Below, in pieces: positions 48,001 through 60,345 of a stretch of 64,000 nt of DNA. The DNA comes from Anas platyrhynchos (Eukaryota; Chordata; Aves; Anseriformes; Anatidae), in the NCBI RefSeq assembly GCF_047663525.1, contig NC_092605.1:62001-126000 (forward strand), given 5' to 3'. How positions within the stretch are numbered: the first letter of the stretch is position 1; the number at the start of each line of letters is the position of its first letter. Below the pieces are notes generated by a model, which saw only the letters and a list, made by a program, of their open reading frames with translations, ran no database searches and was not told where the DNA came from. Made by a program: the position numbers and the translations under genes.

Positions 48001-51000
48001 ATGATGGTTCCTTCTGTGGATGAACACTGCAAAGGCAGATGGCAGAAGGTTAAGTAACTGCCAAATAAGGGTTTCTCTCTGAAGGGAATTTAGGAAAAAA
48101 TCATTCATATTAAATAAATGTAACATGGGTTAATTACAATCTAGGTGACTATATACCAGATTTAAGGTCCATTTCAGTCCAAACCATCTTACAATTCTAT
48201 AAATGATTGTATACCACTTCACTTCCAAAATGCATAAAATTAAACTCAAAGTAATGGTATTTGAAATTCTGACCGATACTTTCTACAATTCAAGGTTTAA
48301 TTCAGAGTATATGATCAATTTGTACAGTTTTACGTGAAATAATTTTCCTGAGTTTCTCCGTAAAGTGGAGCTGACTTTAATTTTCCATCTAGAAATACAG
48401 CAGTCTAAGATAGATCATTAACAATACCGCTTTGGTAGGGATTCACCAGCAGCAAATGTAATGGAACTGGAGGGAATGCATGAATATGAAGCAAGGGTGA
48501 AATTTCTAAATTGTAACAGAAAAGAGGTATTTTACATTGATCTTGTAGGCTTTGAAACTAAGAATTTGATTTCCAAAACTTTCTTTAGCAATAATATGTA
48601 CTGGTTTGTCAATGTCTTTATTTTCAGGCTTCCAATCTATTCCTTACTGCCATCTTGAAGAGTACTGTTTACACATGTAAAGTGTTTAAGGTTGAAATCC
48701 AGCAAAACCACTGTCTTCTTTCAAGATGCATTCTTAGCACAAAGCCTGGGAGGTTACAGGAAAGAAGAAAAAGGCTGTTTTTAGATCTCTAGTTATAATT
48801 ATGTATTGGTTCAGCTATAAAGTCATGAAACTTTTCAGAACAGCTGGAGGTAGCATAAGGTACATAGGTACATCTTTGCTGTAAATACAAGCATTGACAA
48901 TAATGTTTATGATGCTTAGAATTCATCTTTATGAGCTTTGGAGATCTGTGTATATGAACTCTATAAATCAAATTATTATACTGAATAAACTGTTTTCTTT
49001 GTTCCAGTGGGTATTCCCACAATTAAGTGGTGTGGAGCTGAAGGGGACTACAATGTCATGGTGATGGAGCTGCTAGGGCCGAGTCTGGAGGATCTCTTCA
49101 ATTTTTGTTCAAGGAAATTTAGTCTCAAGACAGTCTTGTTACTTGCTGACCAAATGGTAGGAAACAATTCTCTTATTCTTGGCAGTGAAATACATTGGGC
49201 ATATTAAAATTTTTAGAGTAACCATACCAACTGTATTTTACTTCTTTAATTTAGAGGCAATTAGGATGTATAATTGCAAGAAAAAAAAACACGTTTAGAG
49301 TTCTTTCTCTAAATATGAAGTGTCACATCAAAAGTAATGGCAAAGATTTAATTTGATTTAAAAACTGGATCTGAGCTGTTTGCAAAGCAGCACTGCTTAA
49401 AAACAAAGAAATTCCCCTAAGGAAGTTTTTAAAACCAAATCTAAAATAGACGCTAATCTAAATCTAAGAAAGAGCTGGAGAGAAGGTTTACCTACTGTCT
49501 TCTAAATTATACTTTCTGTAATGTCCTTATATTTTTCATTAAAAAATTCTTTACCTGTTTTATCACAAAGACAGTGTGGGTAGTGTTTTTCTAAGAGAAA
49601 AAGTGTATGGCTGATCTCTTTGTTGTTTCTCATCTTCTGTATTTAGATTAGTCGAATTGAGTATATTCACTCTAAGAATTTCATCCACCGAGATGTGAAA
49701 CCAGATAATTTCTTAATGGGCCTGGGGAAGAAAGGAAATCTTGTCTACATAATAGACTTCGGATTAGCAAAGAAGTATCGAGATGCTCGAACTCACCAAC
49801 ATATTCCATATCGTGAAAATAAAAACTTGACAGGAACTGCTCGTTATGCATCCATCAACACTCATCTTGGAATTGGTGAGCTGGGGAAAAGCAATAAGTA
49901 GAAACTTAAAAAGTGTAGAAGGGTGATGCACATGCTTTTAGTGTGACTGGATGTTGCTTTATGGAGGCATAGAGGACAGTCCCTATTTCTGGCAATAACA
50001 GTGCAGTATGCTCGGGCTCATAACTGTTGGTGGGGTGGGACTTAGTTGGTTTGCAATTCTAAGGAATTAACACATTTTTTAATAACTGCAAGGATAATAG
50101 GCTTTTTCTAATGCTGGATGAATTTAACATAAACATAGTAATTTTCATCTACCTATTGTGTTTCTAAGGATTTTTATGACACGTTGCAGACTTGTGTTTT
50201 TCCACTAGATAATGAAACCTAATGAGTCCACTTTTTTATGCTGTTGTAGAGCAATCTCGCAGAGATGACTTGGAGTCCTTGGGCTATGTACTGATGTATT
50301 TTAACCTGGGCTCCCTCCCCTGGCAGGGACTGAAAGCAGCAACAAAGAGGCAGAAATATGAGCGTATCAGTGAAAAGAAAATGTCTACACCCATTGAGGT
50401 TTTGTGTAAAGGATATCCTTGTAAGTTACTCTTTCATGGCACTAGGCCCATGTGTTCATTTTTTAGTGGTATTTCTTTTTTATTTACACTATGTAGTTCG
50501 AAGGCTAGCGTGGTATGTGTGATCTGCGCCATATTGTATGTACGTGCATATGTGCTGGCTAGATAATTCCAACAGTCAAATAACTTTTTGAGAAACTGCA
50601 CATTTCTTCATATGTGTGGATACTGTGTCTTTGATAAATCTGATTGTATACTGAATTGCAGCTTTTACCTGTTGCTGTTTTGTTTAGGATTTGTCATTCC
50701 AGATTCATCCAGTTTGGCCTATGGATGTCCAGCATCTGTGAATGGCATAAGAAACCCTCCTGTATCTTAGCATCGTCCCTCAAAACTGTTCTGTTTCTCT
50801 ATTTAGTATTTACACCACACTAATAATTAGGCATTTTTAAGACATACAAAACAATAAATTTGTTTTAAAACTTGTTAATTTTAGTTACCCTCAGAAAGCA
50901 TTGTTCATGTTTCATAAAGAGATCTCTGTTCTTTCCTTGCTCTTGTCTTTGGCAACTAGGTATGATAATGAGAACTGTAGTTATTGTTAGGGATGTATGA

Positions 51001-54000
51001 AAGCTTGTTTTCTTCAGTTTGTTTCAAAAGTAATTTCATATATGTTCCTTTACACTCATTTACTCATTAGGAGTTGGACTCAATTATCCTTATGGGTCCC
51101 TTCCAACTCAGGGTATTCTATGATTTACTATTTATTTTCTCTGGGGTTAACAGATGGGGAAGACTAGCCAACTTTTCTTGTGCTGTTTGTTAGAACTCCT
51201 TACTTAACGTGAATTATTAATACATTATTTTAGCTGGAAAGACTTGAATTCAAAAGCTGGTAGTTCGATAATGCTTTTTTTTTCTGGAGCACTGAATTCA
51301 CAACAGCATTCTGTTTTTGCTGTGTAGCTAGTATTTTGTGTGCCATATTAAAAACAAAGAAAACAAACAAAAACCAGAACAGGTGTTCACACTATTGCAA
51401 GCTTAAAATTGTAGCATAACTTAGATGGGAGATTTATATTGCTCCCCATTCTTCACCCTTCCTGCCCCTTTTTTTTTATGAGGTAGCAGACACATCTTCA
51501 TGTAACGTAACAAGGAAGAGATGCTATTCGATGTCCTAAAATAAATTTTAATTTAAATATAGGCAGAGCTAAAAAGGCAAATAAATCTATTCTCTTCTGC
51601 TCAAATGAAGTTTTAAACCTGTTTTTACTCTCACTTCACCTTTATTTTTCAGTCCTCTCCGCTGTTGACAAATGGGGTCTTTACCTAATCTGTGATAGAC
51701 AAATAATTTCCTTTTCAGGCCATACTTGATCCCAACACTTGGGATATAGTGTTGCCTTCAGTAGATGCCTAGTATTAGATGCCTAGGTCAGTATTTTTTT
51801 CCTTATGTTTAGATTTTTTTGCTTTTTGTATGGGTCAGATATAAAAAGCAAATGTGAAGCTGAAAGAAAATATGGCTTTCTTGTATTACAGCTGAATTTG
51901 CCACATACTTGAATTTTTGCCGTTCTCTGCGTTTTGATGACAAACCAGACTACTCCTATCTAAGGCAATTATTCAGAAACCTCTTTCACCGACAAGGGTT
52001 CTCCTATGACTATGTGTTTGACTGGAACATGCTGAAATTTGTGAGTAGTTGGTGTAGCGTTCTAAAACAATTTCTGTAATGATTTTCTTTTTTACTGCAT
52101 TGTCAGATTTAAAGTCTTAACTGATACTGTAAGAGTGGTTTGTCCCAGAAGATTTGTTGTCTAAAAAATAAATTTAAAAAATCGGGAAAAGCAAGACGCA
52201 AGGGAGCCATTAGATTGAGGTTTAATGACAAAGTTGCAGTTAAGAGAGTTAAAAATGTATAAGACTTCTGAGATAACCTCATTCAAGGCAGTTGCCATGT
52301 TACCTCACTCTGATTCTCATCCTATCTTGGTCTTCAGCACAGGTCCTTTGCAACTGTTAGATGTCTAGATGCCATAACCATGTGTGTACATTATGTGTAC
52401 ATTTTGAAGACTATCCCAACAGTTAGTTGTATGAACTGAATATATGATAGTTCTTGAGAAAATTTACCAAAAATGTAATACCACAACAAATTTCAATTTA
52501 TGGGTTGTCCAGTTCTTTATTTTCCACACTTATCCAAATACATAGTTGTAAACTTAATAGTCCCTGAAGTTGTTCACTAGTCCTGACCCGTAGGGTGCAA
52601 GCAGAGCGACTGAAGATGCTGAACGTGAAAGGAGAGAACGAGAGGAAAGATTGAGACATACACGAAATCCAGCTGTTCGTGGACTACCCTCCACTGCTTC
52701 TGGCAGGCTGAGGGGAACGCAAGATGTAGCTCCTCCTACTCCTCTTACCCCAGCTTCACATGCTGGTAAGTAAGCAGATACTTGGGCAGATGTACTTTGC
52801 AGACTGCTCTAATTTGAAGTTAGTTCCTGGTCACTGGAATTTGAAATTAGAATTAGGATACCTGAGTGGTATTTGTCTCTCTATTTACGTTTCATTTTTT
52901 TTGCTTGTCTGATCATGTTAGTTTTTTCCCCCCATTTACTTTGCAGTAGATTGAAAGTAATTGTATATATTCATTACATGCCAATTGCTACTTAGAGATA
53001 ACTGAGGAGGATGAAAGCCTTAATTTCTGTGGTTTGATGTTGACGTTACATGGACAAACAAGAGTGTAATTTTTCCAGTGACCGCAATTTAATCCCATTT
53101 CTTATTAGGAAAATTCTAATGTAATTTTTCTCACAGCCAACACTTCTCCTCGACCAGTGTCTGGTATGGAACGAGAAAGGAAAGTGAGTATGAGATTGCA
53201 TCGTGGTGCCCCAGTCAATGTTTCATCATCTGACTTAACAGGCCGACAAGATACTTCTCGCATGTCAACTTCGCAGGTAAGAAAGATTTTTATGTAATGG
53301 AAAAATAATGGTGATTTGGTAACGTTAATTTGCCAAAAGAACATACCAGCCAATTGATGTTATTTCACATTGATTTTATAGTTGACTGAAATAAATACTT
53401 GAAATTTTACCTGAATGTTTGTGATGTTGCTGTAGAATATTGTAATTTTTTTTTAACCTCAGCAGCGATAAGTTTAACATTCTCAAAGCCGTATGGAGTC
53501 AGTGGTTTATGAAATCATGCAAAAAACTAGAGATCAAGAATTTTTACCTAAAATTACAGTTCCTTTGGTCATTGAATATCATATCAGTTTTCACTTAAGA
53601 AGCAGAGCAAGTTGGAGGCAGTTGTGAGAGTCATGTTTTCAAATGAGTAGCGCAGAGAATATTGGTACAGAATAGACAAGAAATAGTTGGTAAAGAATAA
53701 GAAAGAGCAGAAGTCGAAATGTAGTGCACTACTGTAATTCTGAGCAGAAAAGAAGCCACATGCGTAGATGATTGAGAGGTCACACACAGTAGGCTCAGTT
53801 GAAGAGGATGACAGGAGGAAGAATGAATGATACAGTGTTTCATAGCCGTTGTCTGCACTGAAGTCATTCTCTTTGGTCATGGTGACTTAGCAAAGAGATT
53901 TTAAGATCTTGTTTTTAGGATTGGAAAATTATGTTTAAATGTATTTTAGCTCTTCATGCTACAGCTGAAACATTAATTCTTCAGGGTATTAACACAGACT

Positions 54001-57000
54001 TGTCCTAAGTAGTGGGTAGCCTAGCTTTGAACAGCTTACCTTCGGTCTTACCTGCATCACACTGATACACTGCAACAGCACTGGGAGAGCAGTGTGTTAG
54101 GAGGACTGGCGCAGTTGCCTACAGTTTTTTTCCTTCATGCCTCAGCACTATGCTGAAGATTTAACTGCATAATTCTTGCTGTGGACTGGTTATTCCTTGT
54201 TGACAGAGAGTATTGATAAAAATGAATGCAGTTTCTTCTGGCTTCATCATTTCATTGTCAGAATTAATTATTTTGGATAATACATGTTCTTATGTATAGT
54301 TTTAGTGCTAGAGAGGGCACTCTTTTTGATGGAGGTGAGATAGTAAGTGAAGACTGAGGGTTGATTTGGTGTATGGATGCTATGTTCTGGCCTGCAGTAT
54401 AAATCAAAAAGAGGTCAGTGAAAGGATGATGGAATCAGATACAATACAAATCTGGAGCTGACTGACTTCATTCTCTTTCTCAGAATAAAATGAAAACGTG
54501 AGATAGGTTGTATTTGCAAAAAGAATGCAAAGATGATAATTACCAGTGTCAGAGAGGTGTTTTCTTTTTAACCAGTTTCAAAATGCTTTTAAGAAAGAAG
54601 GAAATTTACTTCCCTGACCTGTGTTATAGCAGGAATAGAAAGAGCCCGACAGCTGAATGAAAAGTTGGAAACAGTGTAAAAACTATTTCAGTGCTTTTTA
54701 GGCATATCCGCATCAAAGAGGTCCAAGTGTAGAAGGTGCCATGTATCCCTTTAGAAATGGTCCTGGTAGGAGATTAGATTTGGTTAGTCTGAACTTGTCT
54801 TAAATTCTTTTGTTTTATTAATGACTTGTGTACGTGACATTTTTTTCTGAATGTTGTAAAGTATGAGAAATACAGAGGGGCTCTCACAGAGCGTACTGTG
54901 AGATTGTGTAGGAACATGGGGCTTTTGAGTAATCTTTGAATACACAGATGTATAATTTGTGGCGTGTGTCAACAGTATGGTCTGGCTTTCTTGCACATTT
55001 CAGTACCTGTTTAACACTCTGCTCCGAGTATGGAATTTGACTTCTTTACAATTCCAATAATGGACTAGTCAGGAACTTCTCAGGTTAAAATTTATCATTA
55101 ATCCTTTGTCATCTTCATTTAATTCTTACTGAGGCAGTGAACAGCTGCTGGTCTCCAGTTGTGGTGGCTGAATAACAGTATTCAACAGTAGTATAATTCT
55201 AAAAGCCTCTCATGGGCCTCTCAGATTTGGAAGGCAAGAGAGATTTACTTAGATTTTACTTTATAACACTTACCTGTGAGCTCATTGGAGACAATTTCAG
55301 TTTTCATTTTCACAGTTCTCACTCGAGCCATCTGGCCTTCTGTGGACTAAGTTGCAAGTCTACGTAGCTTATGCTCTTACTGTTTTCATAATGTTGAAGT
55401 AGTTTTTCCATAGGAGAAAACTATCTTTGCATGTTAGCCAGGTTATAAAATAGACTATGGATTTCCCATTGTCTTTATACCTTGTTCTTAGGAAAACCTC
55501 AAGTATCTAACTTGGATGTCCTGTTAAGGACAACTTCTTTTTTGAGTAGGTGTAAAGCATGTAGAAAAATATCTATTCCATGTCATATCAGGAAAATAGT
55601 AAAGAAACGCAACTGTTTGTCCATGCCTGTTCCAATTATATTAGTTTCCTTTCAGAGTCTTAAGAGACTATGTGACCAGTGTCCCTTTTTCAGGAAGTGC
55701 TTAGACCATGCTCCAAGTAGAAAACAACTTTTAAACTTCACTATTCAGATCTACAGATGTCATAGGTTAAGAACTAGATTTATTAGAATTGTTATTTATA
55801 ACTTGATTAATTAGTTTTGTTATGTTATTTGGATGGCTTGGTTTGGTAAAGCATCACTGCGTCTATAATCTCCACCTCTTCATTCAGAGGAAGAGCTAAT
55901 GCTTGTTAAACTCTTGCGAATGGAAATTTGCTGACGTTACTCGATCAAGTAGAATTCTTAAAGATGACTCCATGTTTGTATCTATCTTTTTTTCAAACTG
56001 AGTTTTGACCAGTTTGTACTGAAACTGAAAACTAAGGCTGGGAATGTAGATAATAGAAACCAAACTTACATTACAGAAAAGAGCTCTTTGAGAAGTTTAA
56101 CACTCATGGGAAAAATGGTGATTGGTAAAGATAGCAAAACAGATGTCATACATACTCTCCACCTCCAATGCTTTGACCACATAGTACCTAAATCATTCCA
56201 GTTGAAAATACTAACACTTTGTAATAATACGTAAGAAGAGTTCATTCAAATAACAGTTAGTATGTCTCCAAAAGGGTTTATGGAACTTAGTGTTTCTGGT
56301 GAAATGACATACGTGTAAGTTCTGTGACAGTACTTTCCTGATGATGCGGGAGTGAATGCAGCAGCTGAAAACCTGCAGGTTTTGAGATGTTTGACAGTGA
56401 TAAACATTGGTGAGAGTTGGGCAGTCATGTAAATCCTAATCAAATAAAATACATATTAAAGCAAGACTCCAAAACCTAAAGAGCATCAAGGAGTGAAGCC
56501 GATTGGCTACTATGGGCATCAATCACAGCATTGGTAGCCAGTCAGGGGAGGTGATTGTCCTGCTCTACTCTGTGCATTTGCAGCCTCACTTCAAGTACTG
56601 TGTTCAGTTTTGGGCACCACAGTATAATAAGGACATAAAACTATTAGAGAGCCTCCAGAGGAGGTTGACAAAGATGGTGAAGGGTCTAGAGGAAAGGCGT
56701 ATGAGGAGTGGCTGAAGTCACTTGGATTGTTCAGCCTGGAGAAGCAGAGACTGAGGGGAGGCCTCGTGGCAGCCGGCAGCTTCCTCACAAGGGAAGCAGA
56801 GGGGCAGGCACTGATCTCTGCTCTCTGGTGACAGCGACAGGACCCAAGGGAATGCATGGAGCTGCAACAGGGGAGCTTCAGGCTGGGTTTTTGAGTAGTC
56901 CTGTGCAGAGCCTATTGAGTTGGACGCAATAATCCTTGTGGGTCCCTTTCAATTCAGGATGTTCTATGAGTCTGTGATTTGTGGGAACTATATTGGTGAT

Positions 57001-60000
57001 GAATGATGACTGAGTAGGCTTTGGGTGTAACTTTGGAGAGGTTGGTGTGATGTCACAATGAAGCGGAGTAATTTCATCCTTGAATGCATATATAATGCAG
57101 TAATGAACAAAATTAGGGAGGTTATTTTATATCATTCATGAGACAGATGCTGTAATATTATGTCCAGTTCAGTTCTCATTATCTTGATCTGCCGAAAAAC
57201 TGAAAGTAACAGAACAGCTGTAAAAATTGTGCTTGAGAAAACATACTGTACGATACTGGAGTTTCAATTCAGTGTCTTTCAGTTTGAAAGATAAGAGATC
57301 ATCCTGAGGTAGTTGGGAGTAGTATCTTAGCAACAGCAGTTAGAACAGGAAGCTCAGTTTATATAGAATATATACATAAAGCACCTGTCGCTTAGTATTA
57401 AAAGCGCTCGTGTTTAAAGAAGTATGGTGGTGCAGAGTTCTAAGTGAAGGCAGGTAGCTACTGAAACAACTTCTAAAAGACATACAGGATCTTCTGTCCT
57501 CTTTGTCTTTGCATCAAAACTGGATTCCTTTTTAGGTGGTGTATTCAGGTCCAAAGTAAGCCTAAATTACTAGTCTCAGTGTAGTGAAGAGTTGTGATCT
57601 GGGCTGGACAGAAAGTCATACTAGCTGTTAAAATATTATTCTGCTCTTAAGCTGTATAAATGAATTGTTTGCTAAGTCCTTTATGTAGTCAGTCTATAAA
57701 CATTAAGACACACAGTGAAGGAAGGCATAAATATTCCAGAAAGCACTACTTTGAAGCAGTTCTGTCAGTCCAGACTGCACAGGCTGCTTCCTGAAAGCAT
57801 GAATATGCAGTGCTCAACTCAAGAATCTAGTTACAGGTGAGTAGCCTTCATTTCCTTTCACAGAAGGTTCAGTCCTGAAAACAAACAAACAAACAAAAAA
57901 GAAAATTACTTCAGTTGGACATGGTGTACAGTAAGTTATTTTATTTATTCCTCTTGAATGTGTCCTGTTCAGCCATTTTCAGCACCTGACAGTTAAAGCT
58001 GTGCACAATTCCTACTGGTAATAGACATATCTCTCCTTAGCTGGAAGAAGAGATTGGAGTGCTCCTCAAAGAAATATTTGAGCAAATATCTTTGAAAAGA
58101 GAAGCTTTTGGAAAACCATAGCAAACACTGGCATTGAACAACTCAAGTGTTGCACCCACTGGGAAAAAGCAACGTTCTTCCAATGCCTTTGCATTTTTCA
58201 TCTCCTCATGAGTGAATCTTTCTACACACATGCGTCTTAATAGGCATCATACTCTGCATTGTTCTTCTGACCCTGTCAGCTTTCTTTGAGAACTAATGAT
58301 TTTTTCCTTTTATGTATATCTTAATATGATAGAAATGTCGGATAGAAATCTGAAATCAGAGCTCTTCTAAAGATACATTTGCAACTGCCAATTTAGGTTG
58401 GATATTTGTAGACATCTTTATATATTGGGGCAGTGGAACCATTACAAATTGCTGTCTTTTCCCCTACCTCAGAATAGCATTCCTTTCGAACACCATGGCA
58501 AGTAGCTGCTCGTCTCCTTTCGTTGGAAGGCAGCACTGGGTGAGTGCTTCTCATTAGACACCAAAACTTTGGATGGGGTGGGGAAAAAATCTTTGGAAAC
58601 ATCCAGCCTTGCTTCTCCTCACATTATCTCATAGTGGTACTGTGCCTTCCAGTCAGATACGTGAGGCGGCATTGTTTTTCTCTAAAAGAAAAAATAAATG
58701 TCCTTCCAAAAGTTGAATTAGTACTGCTATTCCACTTAGACTCTTTAGCAGAACTGACAAAAACAGCGACTTTAAGGGTCCATAAAATCATTCAAGCATC
58801 AATAATAAAATAATCAACTCTACATTTTAGACGGTTTACCATTACATCTTTCCAGGGATGTTTATGCAGCTGTGTGTCATCCATTCAAAAACAGATCAGC
58901 TTCAGAACTGTAAAAGCAAAATGCTTATATGAAGAATCAGTTAACTATATTACTCAGACAAGGCTCTGCCTTGTCGTGAATGAAATGTTCTACCACAGCA
59001 GTATCTCATTTTTCACTGTTTTATATTCCTCTCCGTTTCTTAAAAGCTATCATTTTTAAAATACTCAGATACTAATGCGAATTGTTTGACACGTGAGCAT
59101 CTTAGAGACAGACAGACTTGGATTTGGGTAATCAGAACTCCTTTCCATTGTTCAGTGTAGTAGAAGTTCCTGCCTTTCTGTGTGCAGCTTTCAGCTTTTT
59201 AGTCCATTCTGCTTTTGGCATTAACAGGTTTCATCAGAGAAATAACAAGTTTTATCTGGAATCTGAACTTTGATAGCTGAAGGATGCTTTCTTAAGTATT
59301 TCAAGAGCTTCTTTGCTTTGCTTCTTGCTTTAAAAAAGGTCATGAGATTCTGTTCCTTAGTAAATTCTGTTGTATAACTCCATCTGCCAACCTTACTTCC
59401 TATATAAAGCCTAAGCTTGCACTAATCCTGTATCTCTAATTGAAGAATCCTGCTGTTCCTCTTCTGTTTTCTCCTCCTGCTTTGTGTGCTTGGCTGACTG
59501 TGCACAAGCTGCTTCTTAAACAGTTTTAACGTTAAAAAGGTCAAACTGTAAATTACAGCTTAACATTTTAAATTCCGATTAACAGACCATATTTGAAAAT
59601 AAAATTAAAAATAATTTTTAAAGAAAAAAAAAAAAAAGCTTTGCACTGAAAAGCTTGTGTGGGAGAAGTCCAAATTCTAGTCTGCTTAGGATTGTGTCTG
59701 CATTTTTTGGCTTTTACTGTATATGTTACTATTTGTAGCTGTTTACAATTTAAATTGATACTGAAGATTGATTCCGCCATTTAGGCATTTCTTGGTTCTT
59801 AAATTGCAGCGATGTGTAAAAGTGATATTGGAATAGTATTATGCTGTTACTGAAATAGGTCAAGCTACAAAAATTTGTGCAGTGTCTTTTAACAAAATGT
59901 TCCATGATAATTGAAAAGCTATTGAGAGCAATTGGTTTTTACCCTCTGATTGGGACTTTTTTCCCAAGCTTTATTATTCATTTAGTATATTTCTACACAT

Positions 60001-60345
60001 TGGTAGTGTTTTCATATGGTTTGTTCTTTCTTCTATGCATGTTTATGTTCTGTTTACTTTTCTTCAAAACATCTCCTCTGGCTGGAAAGGTGAATTTTCC
60101 ATGTTAACTTCTAATAAAGGAGGAAAATACAGGGAACTTCATGTAGCTACAGGTGGGTGTGAAACATTATGTAGCTCATTGGATTATAAATTCACTCACT
60201 TTTCACAACAAAATATTTCGAAGTACTTTGAGAGCCACTTGTATGTTAACTAGAAGGATTTGTGCTGATGTTTTCTTGTTTTTGGCTTTGGTAGATTCCT
60301 GCTCGGGTAACTACCAGTGTTCTTCAGTCCACTGTGCACCGATGA
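41931..60345 (+). CDS. CSNK1D: Casein kinase 1 delta (spliced, complete; 415-aa form)
   Basis: Coding exons: 41931-42006, 47418-47528, 49008-49156, 49647-49875, 50250-50420, 51892-52040, 52594-52765, 53137-53276, then 60295-60345 (or 58473-58505 for the 409-aa form). All junctions are GT-AG and keep frame. The first eight exons total 1197 nt, 399 codons. Monomeric Ser/Thr kinase that phosphorylates PER proteins, Dishevelled and others in nucleus, cytoplasm and centrosome. Visible residues: glycine loop [12 protein letters not shown] (15-26), K38, HRDVKPDN with D128, DFG with D149, the CK1-type SIN in place of APE (181-183), phosphate-site R178 and K224, then a basic, Ser/Thr-rich tail. [13 protein letters not shown] and the tail identify delta rather than epsilon. 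T44 and R178, positions of known clock mutations in CK1 delta/epsilon, are intact. A lineage-specific paralogue cannot be excluded. Confidence 0.96.
42007..47417 (+). other. CSNK1D intron 1 (5.4 kb)
   Basis: AT-rich after ~42200; contains poly-A/T runs (42546-42560; ~47142-47164) and only short unmatched open frames. No transposon was recognised. Acceptor TTTTTTTCCCGTTTTAG. Confidence 0.85.
47418..47528 (+). CDS. CSNK1D: CSNK1D coding exon 2
   Basis: 111 bp; completes G26 and encodes [20 protein letters not shown] through KIYKMMQGG. Holds catalytic K38 and T44. T27-D28 and I55-Y56 are delta-type (epsilon has A-N and F-Y here, as recalled). Confidence 0.96.
49008..49156 (+). CDS. CSNK1D: CSNK1D coding exon 3
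   Basis: 149 bp; [20 protein letters not shown] through LLLADQM, ending in phase 0 before GTAGGA. Covers hinge [12 protein letters not shown] and the start of the C-lobe. The preceding intron (47529-49007) holds nothing recognised. Confidence 0.96.
49647..49875 (+). CDS. CSNK1D: CSNK1D coding exon 4 (catalytic core)
   Basis: 229 bp; begins I113 and carries [40 protein letters not shown]. All catalytic-loop, metal-binding and substrate-recognition residues are present. Confidence 0.97.
50250..50420 (+). CDS. CSNK1D: CSNK1D coding exon 5
   Basis: 171 bp; [20 protein letters not shown] through LCKGYP. Contains [18 protein letters not shown], with K224 of the anion site and the basic TKRQK proposed as a nuclear localisation signal in CK1. 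Confidence 0.96.
50421..51891 (+). other. CSNK1D intron 5
   Basis: 1.47 kb, AT-rich, holding a short CR1 3' end (listed separately) and nothing else recognised. Acceptor CTTGTATTACAG. Confidence 0.85.
51070..51127 (+). mobile_element. CR1 LINE, short 3'-end fragment
   Basis: GTTGGACTCAATTATCCTTA, then TGGGTCCCTTCCAACTCAGG and TATTCTATGATT, the typical CR1 3' terminus, strongly 5'-truncated, inside CSNK1D intron 5 in the sense orientation. Confidence 0.85.
51892..52040 (+). CDS. CSNK1D: CSNK1D coding exon 6
   Basis: 149 bp; completes S ([11 protein letters not shown]) and runs to DWNMLKF, the end of the kinase fold; phase 0 donor [14 protein letters not shown] is delta-type (epsilon EFSTYLNF, as recalled). 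Confidence 0.96.
52594..52765 (+). CDS. CSNK1D: CSNK1D coding exon 7 (regulatory tail)
   Basis: 172 bp; [20 protein letters not shown], then [20 protein letters not shown] and a PPTPLTP segment. Autoinhibitory, autophosphorylated C-terminal tail of CK1 delta. A handful of conservative differences from the mammalian tail are expected for a bird (compared from memory). Acceptor CCTGACCCGTAG is pyrimidine-poor. Confidence 0.94.
53137..53276 (+). CDS. CSNK1D: CSNK1D coding exon 8
   Basis: 140 bp; [20 protein letters not shown] through TSRMSTSQ, last exon shared by both forms, ending in phase 0 at CAG before GTAAGA. Confidence 0.95.
53277..58472 (+). other. CSNK1D intron 8
   Basis: 5.2 kb, AT-rich. 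Contains one CR1 fragment (56530-56979) and a short (AAAC)n at ~57880-57897. No other gene recognised. Acceptor TCTTTTCCCCTACCTCAG. Confidence 0.85.
56530..56979 (+). mobile_element. CR1 LINE, 3' fragment
   Basis: Sense-oriented CR1. Recognisable pieces in order: CAGGGGAGGTGATTGTCCTG, TGTGTTCAGTTTTGGGCACC, GAGCCTCCAGAGGAGG, TTGTTCAGCCTGGAGAAGCA, GACAGCGACAGGACCCAAGG, then the terminal AATAATCCTTGTGGGTCCC and TGTTCTATGAGTCTGTGATT. It lacks the segment between the CAGGGGAGCTTCAGGCTGG word and the terminus, so it is internally deleted as well as 5'-truncated. No coding capacity remains. Confidence 0.9.
58473..58505 (+). CDS. CSNK1D: CSNK1D alternative last exon (409-aa form)
   Basis: Follows CCCCTACCTCAG; reads [10 protein letters not shown] then TAG, the C-terminus of the vertebrate CK1 delta isoform 2. 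Joined in phase 0 to exon 8 it gives 409 residues, the length of the human isoform. Being the nearer terminal exon, its use depends on the polyadenylation signal just downstream. Confidence 0.93.
   Translation, partial: NSIPFEHHGK
58693..58698 (+). terminator. Candidate polyadenylation signal for the 409-aa form
   Basis: AATAAA 188 bases after the exon 9 stop. A second AATAAA lies at 58804-58809. Either could end the shorter mRNA. Confidence 0.5.
60295..60345 (+). CDS. CSNK1D: CSNK1D distal last exon (415-aa form)
   Basis: After TTTTGGCTTTGGTAG the frame reads [16 protein letters not shown] then TGA, homologous to the isoform 1 terminus. Joined to exon 8 it gives 415 residues, as in human. 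Confidence 0.93.
   Translation: MPARVTTSVLQSTVHR

Noticed and set aside
56503..56932. Open frames of about 70 codons over the CR1 copy
   Set aside because: They lie in the 3' part of a truncated, internally deleted LINE and do not resemble its proteins.
41931..60345. CSNK1E (casein kinase 1 epsilon) as the identity
   Set aside because: [22 protein letters not shown], the tail from GASRA onward and both C-termini match delta, not epsilon.
41931..60345. Processed retrocopy or pseudogene of CK1
   Set aside because: Eight shared and two alternative exons with consensus splice sites, an uninterrupted frame and all catalytic residues present.
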